Source: Rallus limicola
Taxonomy: Eukaryota; Chordata; Aves; Gruiformes; Rallidae
DNA: 64,000 nt
Reading direction: 5' to 3'
NCBI GenBank assembly: GCA_022605955.1
Contig: JAKCOZ010000001.1
Coordinates: forward strand, 103,510,211 to 103,574,210
Part shown: in pieces, positions 34,693 to 43,900 of the stretch
Layout: each line of letters opens with the position of its first letter
Numbering within the stretch: position 1 is the stretch's first letter
Notes under the pieces: generated by a model
Databases searched by the model: none
What the model was told of the DNA's origin: nothing
What the model saw: only the letters and a program-made list of their open reading frames with translations
Program-made: the position numbers and the translations under genes

Positions 34693-36651
34693 ATGCTGTG
34701 GTATTTATTCACATGGCTGTGGTCACTGCTGTGGCAGCCAAACTACCGTATGCTGTATGCAGTCCTGACAGGATTTTCTACCATGTCGAAGCTGCGTCTC
34801 CTGTTCTTGTATATTATGATAACAGTCTATGATTCAGTAATATCGAGGATCGTGAACTTTTTCTGGTACTTATATGAGATCTTGCTGCCCTGTCCATTCC
34901 TTGGACAGGGAGGGTTTAAAAACGGCAGCTGGTATGGTGGGAGTACTGCTTTCTTTTCCTTTGGGCTAAATACAACAACTCTGCTAGCAGTTTTTAAAAA
35001 CTTCCAATATCCCTGGGATATTCAAACTAGCATTTTGTTGTTTTTAGCTTTGGTGCAGATGGTTCAGTTGTTGTCAAATATTAAGCAGAGGTTTATGAAT
35101 ACCACTCAAGAGTTTTCTGCGAGGCCAGATAAACATGAGTGGCAGGGCATGTGGCAGAGCATGGGCAGGTACCTAGGTACTTTCTCACTCCCAATGGCTT
35201 GGAGTTTCACTCCTGAGCAGTTACAGGACCCTGGTAAAGTTACTGCATATCTGAAAAGGAATTGCTGTAAGTTTACCAGAGAAGCACACCTTACTGCACT
35301 GTGCTGGGCCCTGGCCACTATTTACAAAACACTGCTTGATAACAGGCAGTACTGTCAGCACTGTCAGAGGGAAAGGAATGAAAACAAACCAGCAAAGACT
35401 GCAGCTGCTGCAACCCCTATGACTGGCACTGCAGCTACTGTAACTTCTGTGACTAGTACTGTGGCTACTGCAACTAGTCCAACCAATGCTGCAGCTGCTG
35501 CAACCCCTATGACTGGCACTGCAGCCACTGTAACTTCTGTGACTAGTACTGTGGCTACTGCCACTAGTCCAACCAATGCTGCAGCTACTGCCACCCCTAC
35601 AGCAGATACTGCTGATAAAACAAAAAACCAACCCCCGCCAGTGTCTGTTGCTCCCGTACAAAAGAGGAAACACACAAAGAAATCAGTTCGTGTAGTGAAG
35701 GATGATGATGATGAAGCAGGGCCATCTGGAGCATGTCAGGATGGAGCAGGGCCATCTCAGGCATCTCAGGATGGAGCAGGGCCAGAGATTGTCACACGAT
35801 CCCTGACCCTGAGTGAGCTGCGTGAGGTTCGAAAAGATTTCAGCCGCCGCCCAGGTGAGCACATCATCACCTGGTTGCTCCGATGCTGGGATCTAGGGGC
35901 CAGTAGTCTGGAATTAGATGGCAGGGAGGCCAAGCAGTTGGGATCCCTAGCTAGAGAAGGAGGCATTGACAAGGAAATTGGGAAAAAGCCAGAAATCCTC
36001 AGCCTCTGGAGGCGACTACTGTCAAGTGTGGAGGAAAGGTATCCCATAAAGGAATATATTACATGTCACTCACCCAAGTGTAACAGCATAGAGGCAGTTA
36101 TCCAGTACCTGAGAGAATTAGCTGTACGGGAGATCATTTATTATGATCTGGACAATACACAGAATCCTTCTGATCCTGATGAAGTTATATGCACCCCAGA
36201 TATGTGGCGTAAGGTTGTACGAAGTGCACCAGCAGGGCACACCAATTCACTAGCATCAATAGACTGGGAGGATGCATATCCACCAACTGTAGAACAAGTG
36301 TCCTGGCGACTCCGGAAATATGAGGACAATGTTTCCCACTCTATGATCGCAGCGGTAGAGAAACTGGTCAAACGATTTGACCAACATTGGGGCAATGTTG
36401 CAGCTACTAGGAGAAAGCGTCCATCATCCCAGAAGGGAGGATACAGAAGGTACACACCACGAGACACGGTGCGAGGGCAGCTGTGGTCTTACCTGCGTGA
36501 CCATGGTGAGGACATGAGGAAGTGGCATATGCAGCCCACCTCAGCCCTCCAGGCACGAGTAGATGAGCTTCGAGGTAAAAGAATCGCACAACGCAATGTT
36601 GTCAGGAAGAAGGCTGCACCAGTGAGCAGCCAATACGATCAGCAACAATAG
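34693..36651 (+). CDS. gag: Gag-like structural polyprotein (652 aa) of ERV copy B
   Basis: The start is the first ATG after the primer site, with A at -3; the frame has a TAA at 34660-34662 upstream. By position and order this is Gag, the particle-forming protein. The N-terminal ~130 residues are rich in Leu, Phe, Trp and Tyr, with hydrophobic stretches near residues 1-14, 34-65, 85-101 and 110-127, unusual for Gag. Residues 237-306 are a Thr/Ala-rich tandem repeat. Then come a basic KRKHTKK (324-330), a DDDDE run, 2.5 ten-residue AGPS-type repeats, and a region from about 366 that is the likely capsid. The C terminus is basic (TRRKRP near 572) and no CCHC zinc knuckle is visible; CQHC at 221-224 lacks the rest of one. 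It ends at an amber codon in the same frame as pol. Identification as Gag rests mainly on context. Confidence 0.85.
   Translation: MLWYLFTWLWSLLWQPNYRMLYAVLTGFSTMSKLRLLFLYIMITVYDSVISRIVNFFWYLYEILLPCPFLGQGGFKNGSWYGGSTAFFSFGLNTTTLLAVFKNFQYPWDIQTSILLFLALVQMVQLLSNIKQRFMNTTQEFSARPDKHEWQGMWQSMGRYLGTFSLPMAWSFTPEQLQDPGKVTAYLKRNCCKFTREAHLTALCWALATIYKTLLDNRQYCQHCQRERNENKPAKTAAAATPMTGTAATVTSVTSTVATATSPTNAAAAATPMTGTAATVTSVTSTVATATSPTNAAATATPTADTADKTKNQPPPVSVAPVQKRKHTKKSVRVVKDDDDEAGPSGACQDGAGPSQASQDGAGPEIVTRSLTLSELREVRKDFSRRPGEHIITWLLRCWDLGASSLELDGREAKQLGSLAREGGIDKEIGKKPEILSLWRRLLSSVEERYPIKEYITCHSPKCNSIEAVIQYLRELAVREIIYYDLDNTQNPSDPDEVICTPDMWRKVVRSAPAGHTNSLASIDWEDAYPPTVEQVSWRLRKYEDNVSHSMIAAVEKLVKRFDQHWGNVAATRRKRPSSQKGGYRRYTPRDTVRGQLWSYLRDHGEDMRKWHMQPTSALQARVDELRGKRIAQRNVVRKKAAPVSSQYDQQQ
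35401..35610 (+). repeat. In-frame 90-bp tandem repeat within gag
   Basis: Two 90-base units (35401-35490 and 35491-35580) are nearly identical, followed by a 30-base partial third unit. Each encodes 30 residues dominated by Ala, Thr, Ser and Val. Because the unit is a multiple of three, copy number can change without breaking the frame. Confidence 0.93.
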
Positions 36652-36679
36652 AGGGGCCCTGCCTCCAGCCAGGTGGAGG
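36649..36679 (+). promoter_or_regulatory. Gag-pol amber codon with downstream hairpin (candidate readthrough signal)
   Basis: The gag stop TAG (36649-36651) follows two CAA codons. The frame stays open after it into pol. Ten bases later CCTCCA (36662-36667) can pair perfectly with TGGAGG (36674-36679) across a six-base loop. A UAG with a structure about eight bases downstream drives Gag-Pol synthesis in murine-leukaemia-type viruses. Here the same layout is seen, but function is inferred. Confidence 0.6.
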
Positions 36680-39600
36680 AGAGGGATAACCGTGTTTATT
36701 GGACTGTGTGGATCAGATGGCCTGGCATGTCAGACCCACAAGAGTACAAGGCTCTGGTGGATACTGGTGCCCAGTGTACGATAATGCCATCGAATCATGT
36801 AGGGACAAAACCTGTCAGTATTTCTGGAGTGACAGGTGGATCCCAACAATTGACTGTGTTAGAGGCTGAAGTGAGCTTAACTGGGAAGGACTGGGAGAAA
36901 CACCCAATTGTGACTGGCCCAGAAGCTCCATGCATTTTAGGTATAGATTACCTCCGTAGAGGTTATTTTAAGGACCCAAAAGGGTACCGGTGGGCTTTTG
37001 GAATAGCTGCTTTGGAGACAGAAGGCACTGAGCAATTGCGTGCCTTGCCTGGACTCTCTGATGATCCTTCTGTTGTGGGGTTATTGAAGGTTGAAGAACA
37101 GCAGGTGCCAATTGCTACAACGACGGTGCACAGGAGACAATACCGTACTAACAGGGATTCCCTGATCCCCATCCATAAGCTGATTCGTCAACTAGAGAGT
37201 CAAGGGGTGATCAGCCGAACCCGCTCACCCTTTAACAGTCCCATATGGCCAGTGCGGAAGTCCGATGGAGAGTGGAGGCTGACAGTGGATTATCGTGGCC
37301 TAAACGAAGTCACTCCAGGTATGAGTGCTGCTGTACCAGACATGCTGGAACTGCAGTATGAATTGGAGTCAAAGGCAGCCAAGTGGTATGCCACAATTGA
37401 CATTGCAAATGCTTTCTTCTCAATACCACTGGCGCCAGAGTGCAGGCCACAATTTGCTTTCACTTGGAGGGGCATCCAATACACGTGGAATCGTCTGCCC
37501 CAGGGGTGGAAACACAGCCCCACCATTTGCCATGGACTAATCCAGACCACACTGGAAAAGGGTAAAGCCCCAGAGCACCTGCAGTATATTGATGACATCA
37601 TTGTATGGGGCAATACAGCAGAGGAAGTATTTGAGAAAGGAAAAAGGATAATTCAAATCCTTTTGGAAGCTGGTTTTGCTATAAAGCAAAGTAAAGTCAA
37701 GGGGCCTACCCGAGAAATCCAGTTTTTAGGAATAAAATGGCAGGATGGGCGTCGTCAGATCCCAATGGACATTATCAATAAAATAGCAGCTATGTCTCCA
37801 CCAAGCAACAAAAAGGAAACACAAGCTTTCTTAGGTGTTATAGGTTTTTGGCGAATGCATGTCCCAAACTACAGTCTCATTGTGAGCCCACTCTACCACG
37901 TAACTCGGAAGAAGAATGATTTCCAATGGGGCCCTGAGCAGCAGCAAGCCTTTGAACAGATCAAACGCGAGATAGTCCATGCAGTAGCCCTTGGGCCTGT
38001 CCGGACAGGGACAGATGTTAAAAATGTGCTTTACACTGCAGCCGGGGAGAATGGCCCTACCTGGAGTCTCTGGCAGAAAGCACAAGGGGAGACTAGAGGT
38101 CGACCACTGGGGTTTTGGAGTCGGGCCTACAAAGGATCTGAGGCCAATTATACTCCAACAGAAAAGGAAATACTGGCCGCCTATGAAGGGGTTCGAGCCG
38201 CTTCAGAAGTGATTGGAACTGAAGCTCAACTCCTCCTGGCACCCCGACTGCCGGTGCTGGGCTGGATGTTCAAAGGGAAGGTCCCTTCTACACACCATGC
38301 CACTGATGCTACGTGGAGCAAGTGGGTTGCACTAATTACTCAGCGGGCTCGAATAGGAAACCCTAATCGCCCAGGAATCGTGGAAGTGATCACAGACTGG
38401 CCAGAAGGCAAAGATTTTGGGATGTCACCAGAGGACGAGGAGGTGACACGTGCTGAAGAAGCCCCACCTTACAACAAACTGCCAGAGAATGAGAAGCGAT
38501 ATGCCCTGTTCACCGATGGCTCCTGTCGCCTTGTGGGAAGGCAGCGAAGATGGAAAGCTGCTGTATGGAGTCCTACCAGACAAGTAGCAGAAGCCACTGA
38601 AGGAAAAGGTGAATCAAGCCAATTTGCTGAGGTGAAGGCCATCCAGTTGGCCTTGGACATTGCTGAGAGAGAAAAGTGGCCAATGCTCTATCTTTATACT
38701 GACTCATGGATGGTAGCTAATGCCCTGTGGGGTTGGTTGCAACAGTGGAAAAAGAACAACTGGCAGCGTAGAGGCAAACCCATATGGGCTGCTGACTTAT
38801 GGCAAGACATTGCTACCCGATTAGAGAGGCTTGTTGTAAAGGTACGTCATGTTGATGCCCATGTACCTAAGAGTCGAGCCATGGAGGAACATCAAAACAA
38901 CCATCAGGTAGATAAGGCTGCTAGGATTGAAGTGGCTCAGGTAGATCTAGACTGGCAACATAAAGGTGAATTATTCATAGCTCGATGGGCTCATGATTCC
39001 TCAGGTCATCAAGGGAGAGATGCAACATATAGATGGGCTCGAGATCGAGGGGTGGACTTAACCATGGATGCTATTGCACAAGTTATCCATGAATGTGAGA
39101 CGTGTGCCGCAATTAAGCAGGCGAAGCGGTTGAAGCCGCTTTGGTATGGGGGACGGTGGATGAAATATAAATATGGGGAGGCCTGGCAGATTGATTACAT
39201 CACCCTCCCACAAACCCGCCATGGCAAACGCTATGTGCTTACAATGGTGGAGGCTACCACTGGCTGGCTAGAAACATATCCGGTACCCCATGCTACTGCC
39301 CGGAATACAATCCTGGGCCTTGAAAGGCAAGTCCTATGGCGACACGGCACCCCAGAAAGAATCGAGTCAGACAACGGGACTCATTTCCGAAATGCTCTCA
39401 TAGACACCTGGGCCAAAGAGCATGGCATTGAATGGGTGTACCACATTCCTTATCATGCACCAGCCTCTGGGAAAATTGAACGATATAATGGACTCTTAAA
39501 GACCACCCTGAAAGCAATGGGTGGTGGAACATTCAAACATTGGGATACAAATTTGGCAAAAGCCACGTGGTTAGTTAACTCTAGGGGTTCTACCAATCGG

Positions 39601-39846
39601 GCTGGCCCTGCCCAGTCAAAATTTCCACGCACTGTAGAAGGAGACAGAGTCCCAGTGGTGCACATGAAAAGCATATTAGGGAAGACAGTTTGGGTCATCC
39701 CTGCTTCAGGTAAAGGTAAACCTATGTCGGGAATTGTTTTTGCTCAAGGACCTGGTTCTACTTGGTGGGTAATGCAGAAGGATGGAGAAACTCGATGTGT
39801 ACCTCAAAGGGATTTGATTTTAGGTGAGAATAGCCAATGTAATTAA
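36652..39846 (+). CDS. pol: Pol polyprotein of ERV copy B (protease-RT-RNase H-integrase), 1064 aa
   Basis: Open from the codon after the gag amber to TAA at 39844-39846, in the gag frame. Nothing suggests its own ATG start, so it is likely made as a Gag-Pol extension. Numbering from the codon after the TAG: protease DTGAQ with Asp37; reverse transcriptase with Asp250 and the YIDD box, Asp314 and Asp315; RNase H with Asp622, Glu660, Asp684 and probably Asp754; integrase with zinc ligands His781, His786, Cys815 and Cys818, and the catalytic triad Asp848, Asp907 and Glu943, spaced D-35-E. All catalytic residues I can place are intact. The overall look is ERV-L/class III. No dUTPase domain was recognised after integrase. 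The protein makes DNA from the RNA genome and inserts it into host chromosomes. Confidence 0.97.
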   Translation, partial: RGPASSQVEERDNRVYWTVWIRWPGMSDPQEYKALVDTGAQCTIMPSNHVGTKPVSISGVTGGSQQLTVLEAEVSLTGKDWEKHPIVTGPEAPCILGIDYLRRGYFKDPKGYRWAFGIAALETEGTEQLRALPGLSDDPSVVGLLKVEEQQVPIATTTVHRRQYRTNRDSLIPIHKLIRQLESQGVISRTRSPFNSPIWPVRKSDGEWRLTVDYRGLNEVTPGMSAAVPDMLELQYELESKAAKWYATIDIANAFFSIPLAPECRPQFAFTWRGIQYTWNRLPQGWKHSPTICHGLIQTTLEKGKAPEHLQYIDDIIVWGNTAEEVFEKGKRIIQILLEAGFAIKQSKVKGPTREIQFLGIKWQDGRRQIPMDIINKIAAMSPPSNKKETQAFLGVIGFWRMHVPNYSLIVSPLYHVTRKKNDFQWGPEQQQAFEQIKREIVHAVALGPVRTGTDVKNVLYTAAGENGPTWSLWQKAQGETRGRPLGFWSRAYKGSEANYTPTEKEILAAYEGVRAASEVIGTEAQLLLAPRLPVLGWMFKGKVPSTHHATDATWSKWVALITQRARIGNPNRPGIVEVITDWPEGKDFGMSPEDEEVTRAEEAPPYNKLPENEKRYALFTDGSCRLVGRQRRWKAAVWSPTRQVAEATEGKGESSQFAEVKAIQLALDIAEREKWPMLYLYTDSWMVANALWGWLQQWKKNNWQRRGKPIWAADLWQDIATRLERLVVKVRHVDAHVPKSRAMEEHQNNHQVDKAARIEVAQVDLDWQHKGELFIARWAHDSSGHQGRDATYRWARDRGVDLTMDAIAQVIHECETCAAIKQAKRLKPLWYGGRWMKYKYGEAWQIDYITLPQTRHGKRYVLTMVEATTGWLETYPVPHATARNTILGLERQVLWRHGTPERIESDNGTHFRNALIDTWAKEHGIEWVYHIPYHAPASGKIERYNGLLKTTLKAMGGGTFKHWDTNLAKATWLVNSRGSTNRAGPAQSKFPRTVEGDRVPVVHMKSILGKTVWVIPASGKGKPMSGIVFAQGPGSTWWVMQKDGETRCVPQRDLILGENSQCN

Positions 39847-40343
39847 TAAGGTAGAAATTGTATTATAATAAGTGCTAAATAACCCATTACAATATATACA
39901 TTATTACTTTAATTTCTGTATATATAATTGTTGTTGTGTGTTGTACCAATGGAGTTACAGCCGGAAACATACACGTCAATGAAGGAAGACTGCCACGATG
40001 ATGGGATCAAGACCTACCATCACAAGAACTTTTTCCTCTTCCCCTTTGAAAATGAACACTTTTGATTCACAGACCATGACCATGGACCATGTCAAATGCA
40101 TTGGTCGAGAGCCCGAGATGCAGTATGCAACGATCCAATGGTGCATACTGACACCATGAGAGACTGTTACAACGAATGAAGCCTGAAAGTCATGGACTAA
40201 ATCATTTACTCAACAAAACTCAGAAGAATGATCCATAGACTAAGGGAATAATACAGATATGTGTGTCTGAAACATTGGTTGTACCCAAAAGAAATGGTTG
40301 GATATGGTCATGACGTAAATGGTATGGAATAAGGGGTGGATAA
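39847..40343 (+). other. Non-coding spacer between pol and 3' LTR, no env
   Basis: 497 bases with frequent stops in every frame and nothing resembling a signal peptide, surface or transmembrane Env. It may carry RNA signals, but none is identified except the purine tract at its end. Confidence 0.8.
40331..40340 (+). promoter_or_regulatory. Candidate polypurine tract
   Basis: AAGGGGTGGA, purine except for one T, lies three bases (TAA) before the 3' LTR. This is where a plus-strand primer is expected. It is short and imperfect; the same tract is in copy A. Confidence 0.6.
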
Positions 40344-40932
40344 TGTCCTGGTTTCAGTCAGGATAGAGTTAATTTCATTTGTAGCAGCGGATGGAATGCT
40401 GTGTTTGGGAGTTAAAATGAAGGCAGTGCTGATAACACCCTGATGTTTTTAGTTGCAGTCAGACAGTCAAGGCCAGGACAGGTGACCCAGATGGGCCAAA
40501 GAGAGTATTCCATGCCAATTACGTCCTGCCCAGGATAAAGGGGGGCTGATGGGAGGAAGAAGGGGCGGTTCCGGGACGCGAGCGGCCGGGACGCGAGGGT
40601 CTTGGGGGACGGTCGGGTTCCGGGACGGCTCTGGGTGGTACGGCCTGAGTTGTGTGGTTCGGTGAGAAACTGCATTGTGTATCAATATTTTCATATTCTT
40701 TTGCTCTATAGTCCTGTTAGCATTTTATATATTTTATTTTTCTGTTATCTTAGTAAACTATCCTTATCCCAACCCACGGGCCTCTTAGTTTCTTGGTTTT
40801 GGAGTTATTTGCCCCTTCCTTTTCCCTTCCCTTGTTTCCCCCCTCCCCTTTTTTCCCTTTTCTCCTGCTCTTTTACTTTAAGGAGCAGGCAGCTGCGTGG
40901 ATCTCGGCCCAAGCCGGGGTGAAACCACGACA
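40344..40932 (+). repeat. 3' LTR of ERV copy B (589 bp)
   Basis: Same length and, by direct reading, same bases as the 5' LTR. It ends ACGACA immediately before the right-hand AACAC. Confidence 0.97.
40752..40757 (+). terminator. Candidate variant polyadenylation signal (AGTAAA)
   Basis: No AATAAA is seen in the LTR. AGTAAA, a known weaker variant, lies about 185 bases after the inferred transcription start position. It also occurs in the 5' LTR at 34391-34396. Confidence 0.35.
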
Positions 40933-40937
40933 AACAC
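40933..40937. repeat. Target-site duplication, right copy (AACAC)
   Basis: Matches 33978-33982 on the other side of the provirus. Confidence 0.88.
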
Positions 40938-43900
40938 ATAACTCTCACCCTCAGAAAAAAGGAAATAACTTAGCTCCTAGCGCCTACTACTAGTTCTTTT
41001 CTTTTCCCTTTTTAAGAAAAGGTCCATTGTGAGTATAAAGTGCATTTTAAAAAGATCCTACATTGCTGCAGGGGTGGCTCTCCTTTGGGAGTAGGCATGT
41101 AATCTATTCTCATGATGTCAGGAGTCCCTCAGTGTAAGTTCTTTCCTGTTATTATCCAGCCCTCACTGAAAAAAACCCAACCAAAAAAAAAAAACCAAAC
41201 CAAATAAAACAAAAAACCCCTGTCGAACAAAACCAAATCCAAGTATTTATTCCTGACATAGATCTCAGTAGATTTATGTATTTAACAAATTCTTTCTCTT
41301 GTTTTGTGGGTTGTTTTGTGGGGGTTTTTTTCCTTTTTGAATTAAAAAATAATTTTCAGCAATTCTGCAGTTGCCAATATTCCTCCATGGGAAAGAAAAG
41401 CAATGGGACTAATAAATATTAATATTGCTGTATACACTGTTAGGGTTGGACAACCAGGAAAGACTTCTGGTACATTTCCAAGCACCTAGTTGGATATGCA
41501 TCATTATAGTTGGATATGGATCATTACGAATATCTTTATTCCTCTGCAGCAAGATGTCCCTGGAAAAATGCACTTTACCAGCACAGAGTTTCGGTTTGCA
41601 CCTGTCGATGCACTGAGGACAGAAAACTAACAGACAGAAATATCTAGAAATGCTTAACTTAACCCTGCTCCGATAAAGGCTGAGGCTTTACCATTGAAGT
41701 ACATTTGGTGCAAGCAAGACGAATCACAGCACATTTGCAAATCCCACACTGAAAATACAAGTGTTTGGTTACACAGTGCCTAGCAAAGTAGCTCCCTGGT
41801 TTACAATAAAACAAAGAATAACACCTGTTTTAAGGAAAAAGCTGAAAGCAGTGTCTGCTGCAAGCAGAAGCCCGTTTCATAGGGATGAGATACACAGTAC
41901 AAATAGGAACAGAAGAGGGTGACAGTAATGTGGACATAAATAACTAGACCCCTGTTTTTTGTAGTACTGAAATTAGATGACAAGCATAAAATGCCAAGGG
42001 TACACCCTTTGCTCTCCCAATTTCATCGATAGCTTTCATCTTCCAGAACAAAACAAGAGCCTCAGCCTATTGTGGTTGCTCATGCTCGCCTCAGACTCGG
42101 ACACACACGCTGCTGCTGGACTTCAAGAAAAACGGCGGTTTTATTCTTCGTGCAGTAAGCCATGTCCCTGTTAACATCCCACCGGACCACTCAAATCACT
42201 GCATGGTTTACTTCCAGATCTGAGCTTGTCCCCAGGGAAGCATCCTAGCCTTTCCAGGCAAGTCCAGAGAGCACGCCCCTGTGTCTTTTTTGTATGGGTG
42301 CTTATCTCACTGTTGCATAAATTACATATTAGAGCATTATCTGTAGAGAAATACAGCTGGCAGCTTTTCTTGCTCACAAAGTGACTGGAAACCTATCTGG
42401 AGATAGCTCCAGAAAACAGGCTGTTGAATAAAAGGTGGTAGGTTGTTTCCAAAGGAAACCTTGTCCAGCAGGTGGGACAACCCACTTTCAGGAAAGCTCC
42501 CTTTCTGTGGGATCGAAGGCTACACCTGACATTATAATTTACATACGGAAAATTACCACTTCTTCGCATCGGTGCCTACAGAGAAGAGGATACCTATCTA
42601 TAGCTGTATCTCTAGAGGCTAACATCACAGGCTCTCTGCGGGAGAGAAGTTCAGCTTTCCTCTGTACAATAAAGTGTCCTCCAGAGGCAGAGGGATGAGT
42701 GCTATAAAAAGCACGTTCAGCTGACCTCAGAGTGCCATGTCAAAAAAAAATACAATGCCACAGCAGGGTATTTTTGCAGGAGAGAGCTCACCTCAGTAGG
42801 GCAGTTACGGAAACGGGACGGGGTTTTTTGGGAGAACAGAAGATGCTGCTATTCTCAGGGCATCCTTTGCTAACAAAGGGAAGAGGGAGAGCAGAAGCAA
42901 AAGCACAGATACACACTTCAAACTGTAATTTCTACTACTGTTGTTTAACCTTGGAATTTCCCTCTCAGGGCCAAAAAATTTCCATTAGGATGTCTCCAGG
43001 GGGAGAAGTAATTGCCCTTCATTCTCTTAGCTATTTCTTTCCTTTCCCCTCAACAAACCAGCTCCTTGTTTAACCTGAACCAAGATTTGGATATGGCTGT
43101 TAATACTAAGGGGAATGAAGACCAGCTCTCAGCACAGGCTCTGCCTTTGGGGATGGAGTGGCCACAGATGGAAGGGAGCAAAGAAAATGTAATGCAGATA
43201 CAGAAAATAGCAAGAGGGATACAGGCCGAAGATTATCCTCTCGGTTTATCCTTTTCATTTGTACAGATACAAAGTGAAATGGGAAAGCACCAAATTTGAA
43301 ACGGATAAAAGAAAACACTGTTTCATACAAAGAATAATTAACTTGGGGATTGTGTTGCTACAAGGTGATACAGAGAACCGAGAGTTCAGTGGGATTCAAG
43401 GGAAGACAAGACACTTATAGGGAGGATGAGAAGAGGTCTGATTGCCTCAGATAAGATTAAATGCAGAATTCATGCATGATAGTAACAGGTGAAACACCAG
43501 AGGGTAAGAAGCTGGGAAAGAGCTTTGTTGAGAGTTATCTTTCATAATTCTCCATTACAGGGTTTCTAATTTCTTCCTTTTGAACCTCTAACACTGGATA
43601 CTGTTTCACATTGAAAAATTGAATGAAAAAGGTCCAGAGGATGCTTATACTGTAATTCCTCTGATTTATGCAACACTTTCTGGGAAGTGCCTGCTCTAAA
43701 GCAGTCTGACTGTGGAGCTAAAACTGCATATCGGTATTTACCTAGGTAAAGTTAACCTCCTGTTTCCAAGTTGCTGACTTCATACGTGAACTAGAGAAAT
43801 AATGCATCCCTGTGCCCATAATATGTTACCTCACTCTCCCACCAAAGACCTCAAAGAGAAATATCATCTGTTTAAAACTTGCATTCATTTACACTGACAG

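Larger units (their letters stand above)
33983..40932 (+). mobile_element. Complete endogenous retrovirus copy B, env-less, class III-like
   Basis: A full provirus of 6950 bases: 589-bp LTR, primer binding site, gag, amber codon, pol, spacer, purine tract, 589-bp LTR, flanked by AACAC duplications. The two LTRs read as identical base for base and both long frames are open, so the insertion looks recent. No env is present. RT and integrase look class III (ERV-L); the primer site is lysine-type. It carries everything needed in cis and in coding capacity for retrotransposition, but whether it is expressed or active cannot be seen from the sequence. Confidence 0.97.

Noticed and set aside
35221..35675. 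Antisense open frames of 103 and 150 codons over gag
   Set aside because: They are shadows of the Thr/Ala tandem repeat in gag, whose composition avoids stops on the other strand.
36673..39846. Pol starting at a GTG codon as an independent gene
   Set aside because: GTG is not a normal start in a vertebrate. The frame is open back to the gag amber codon, so readthrough explains it better.
42697..42716. TATA-like word inside a small inverted repeat
   Set aside because: The stem is only about five pairs and nothing gene-like follows.
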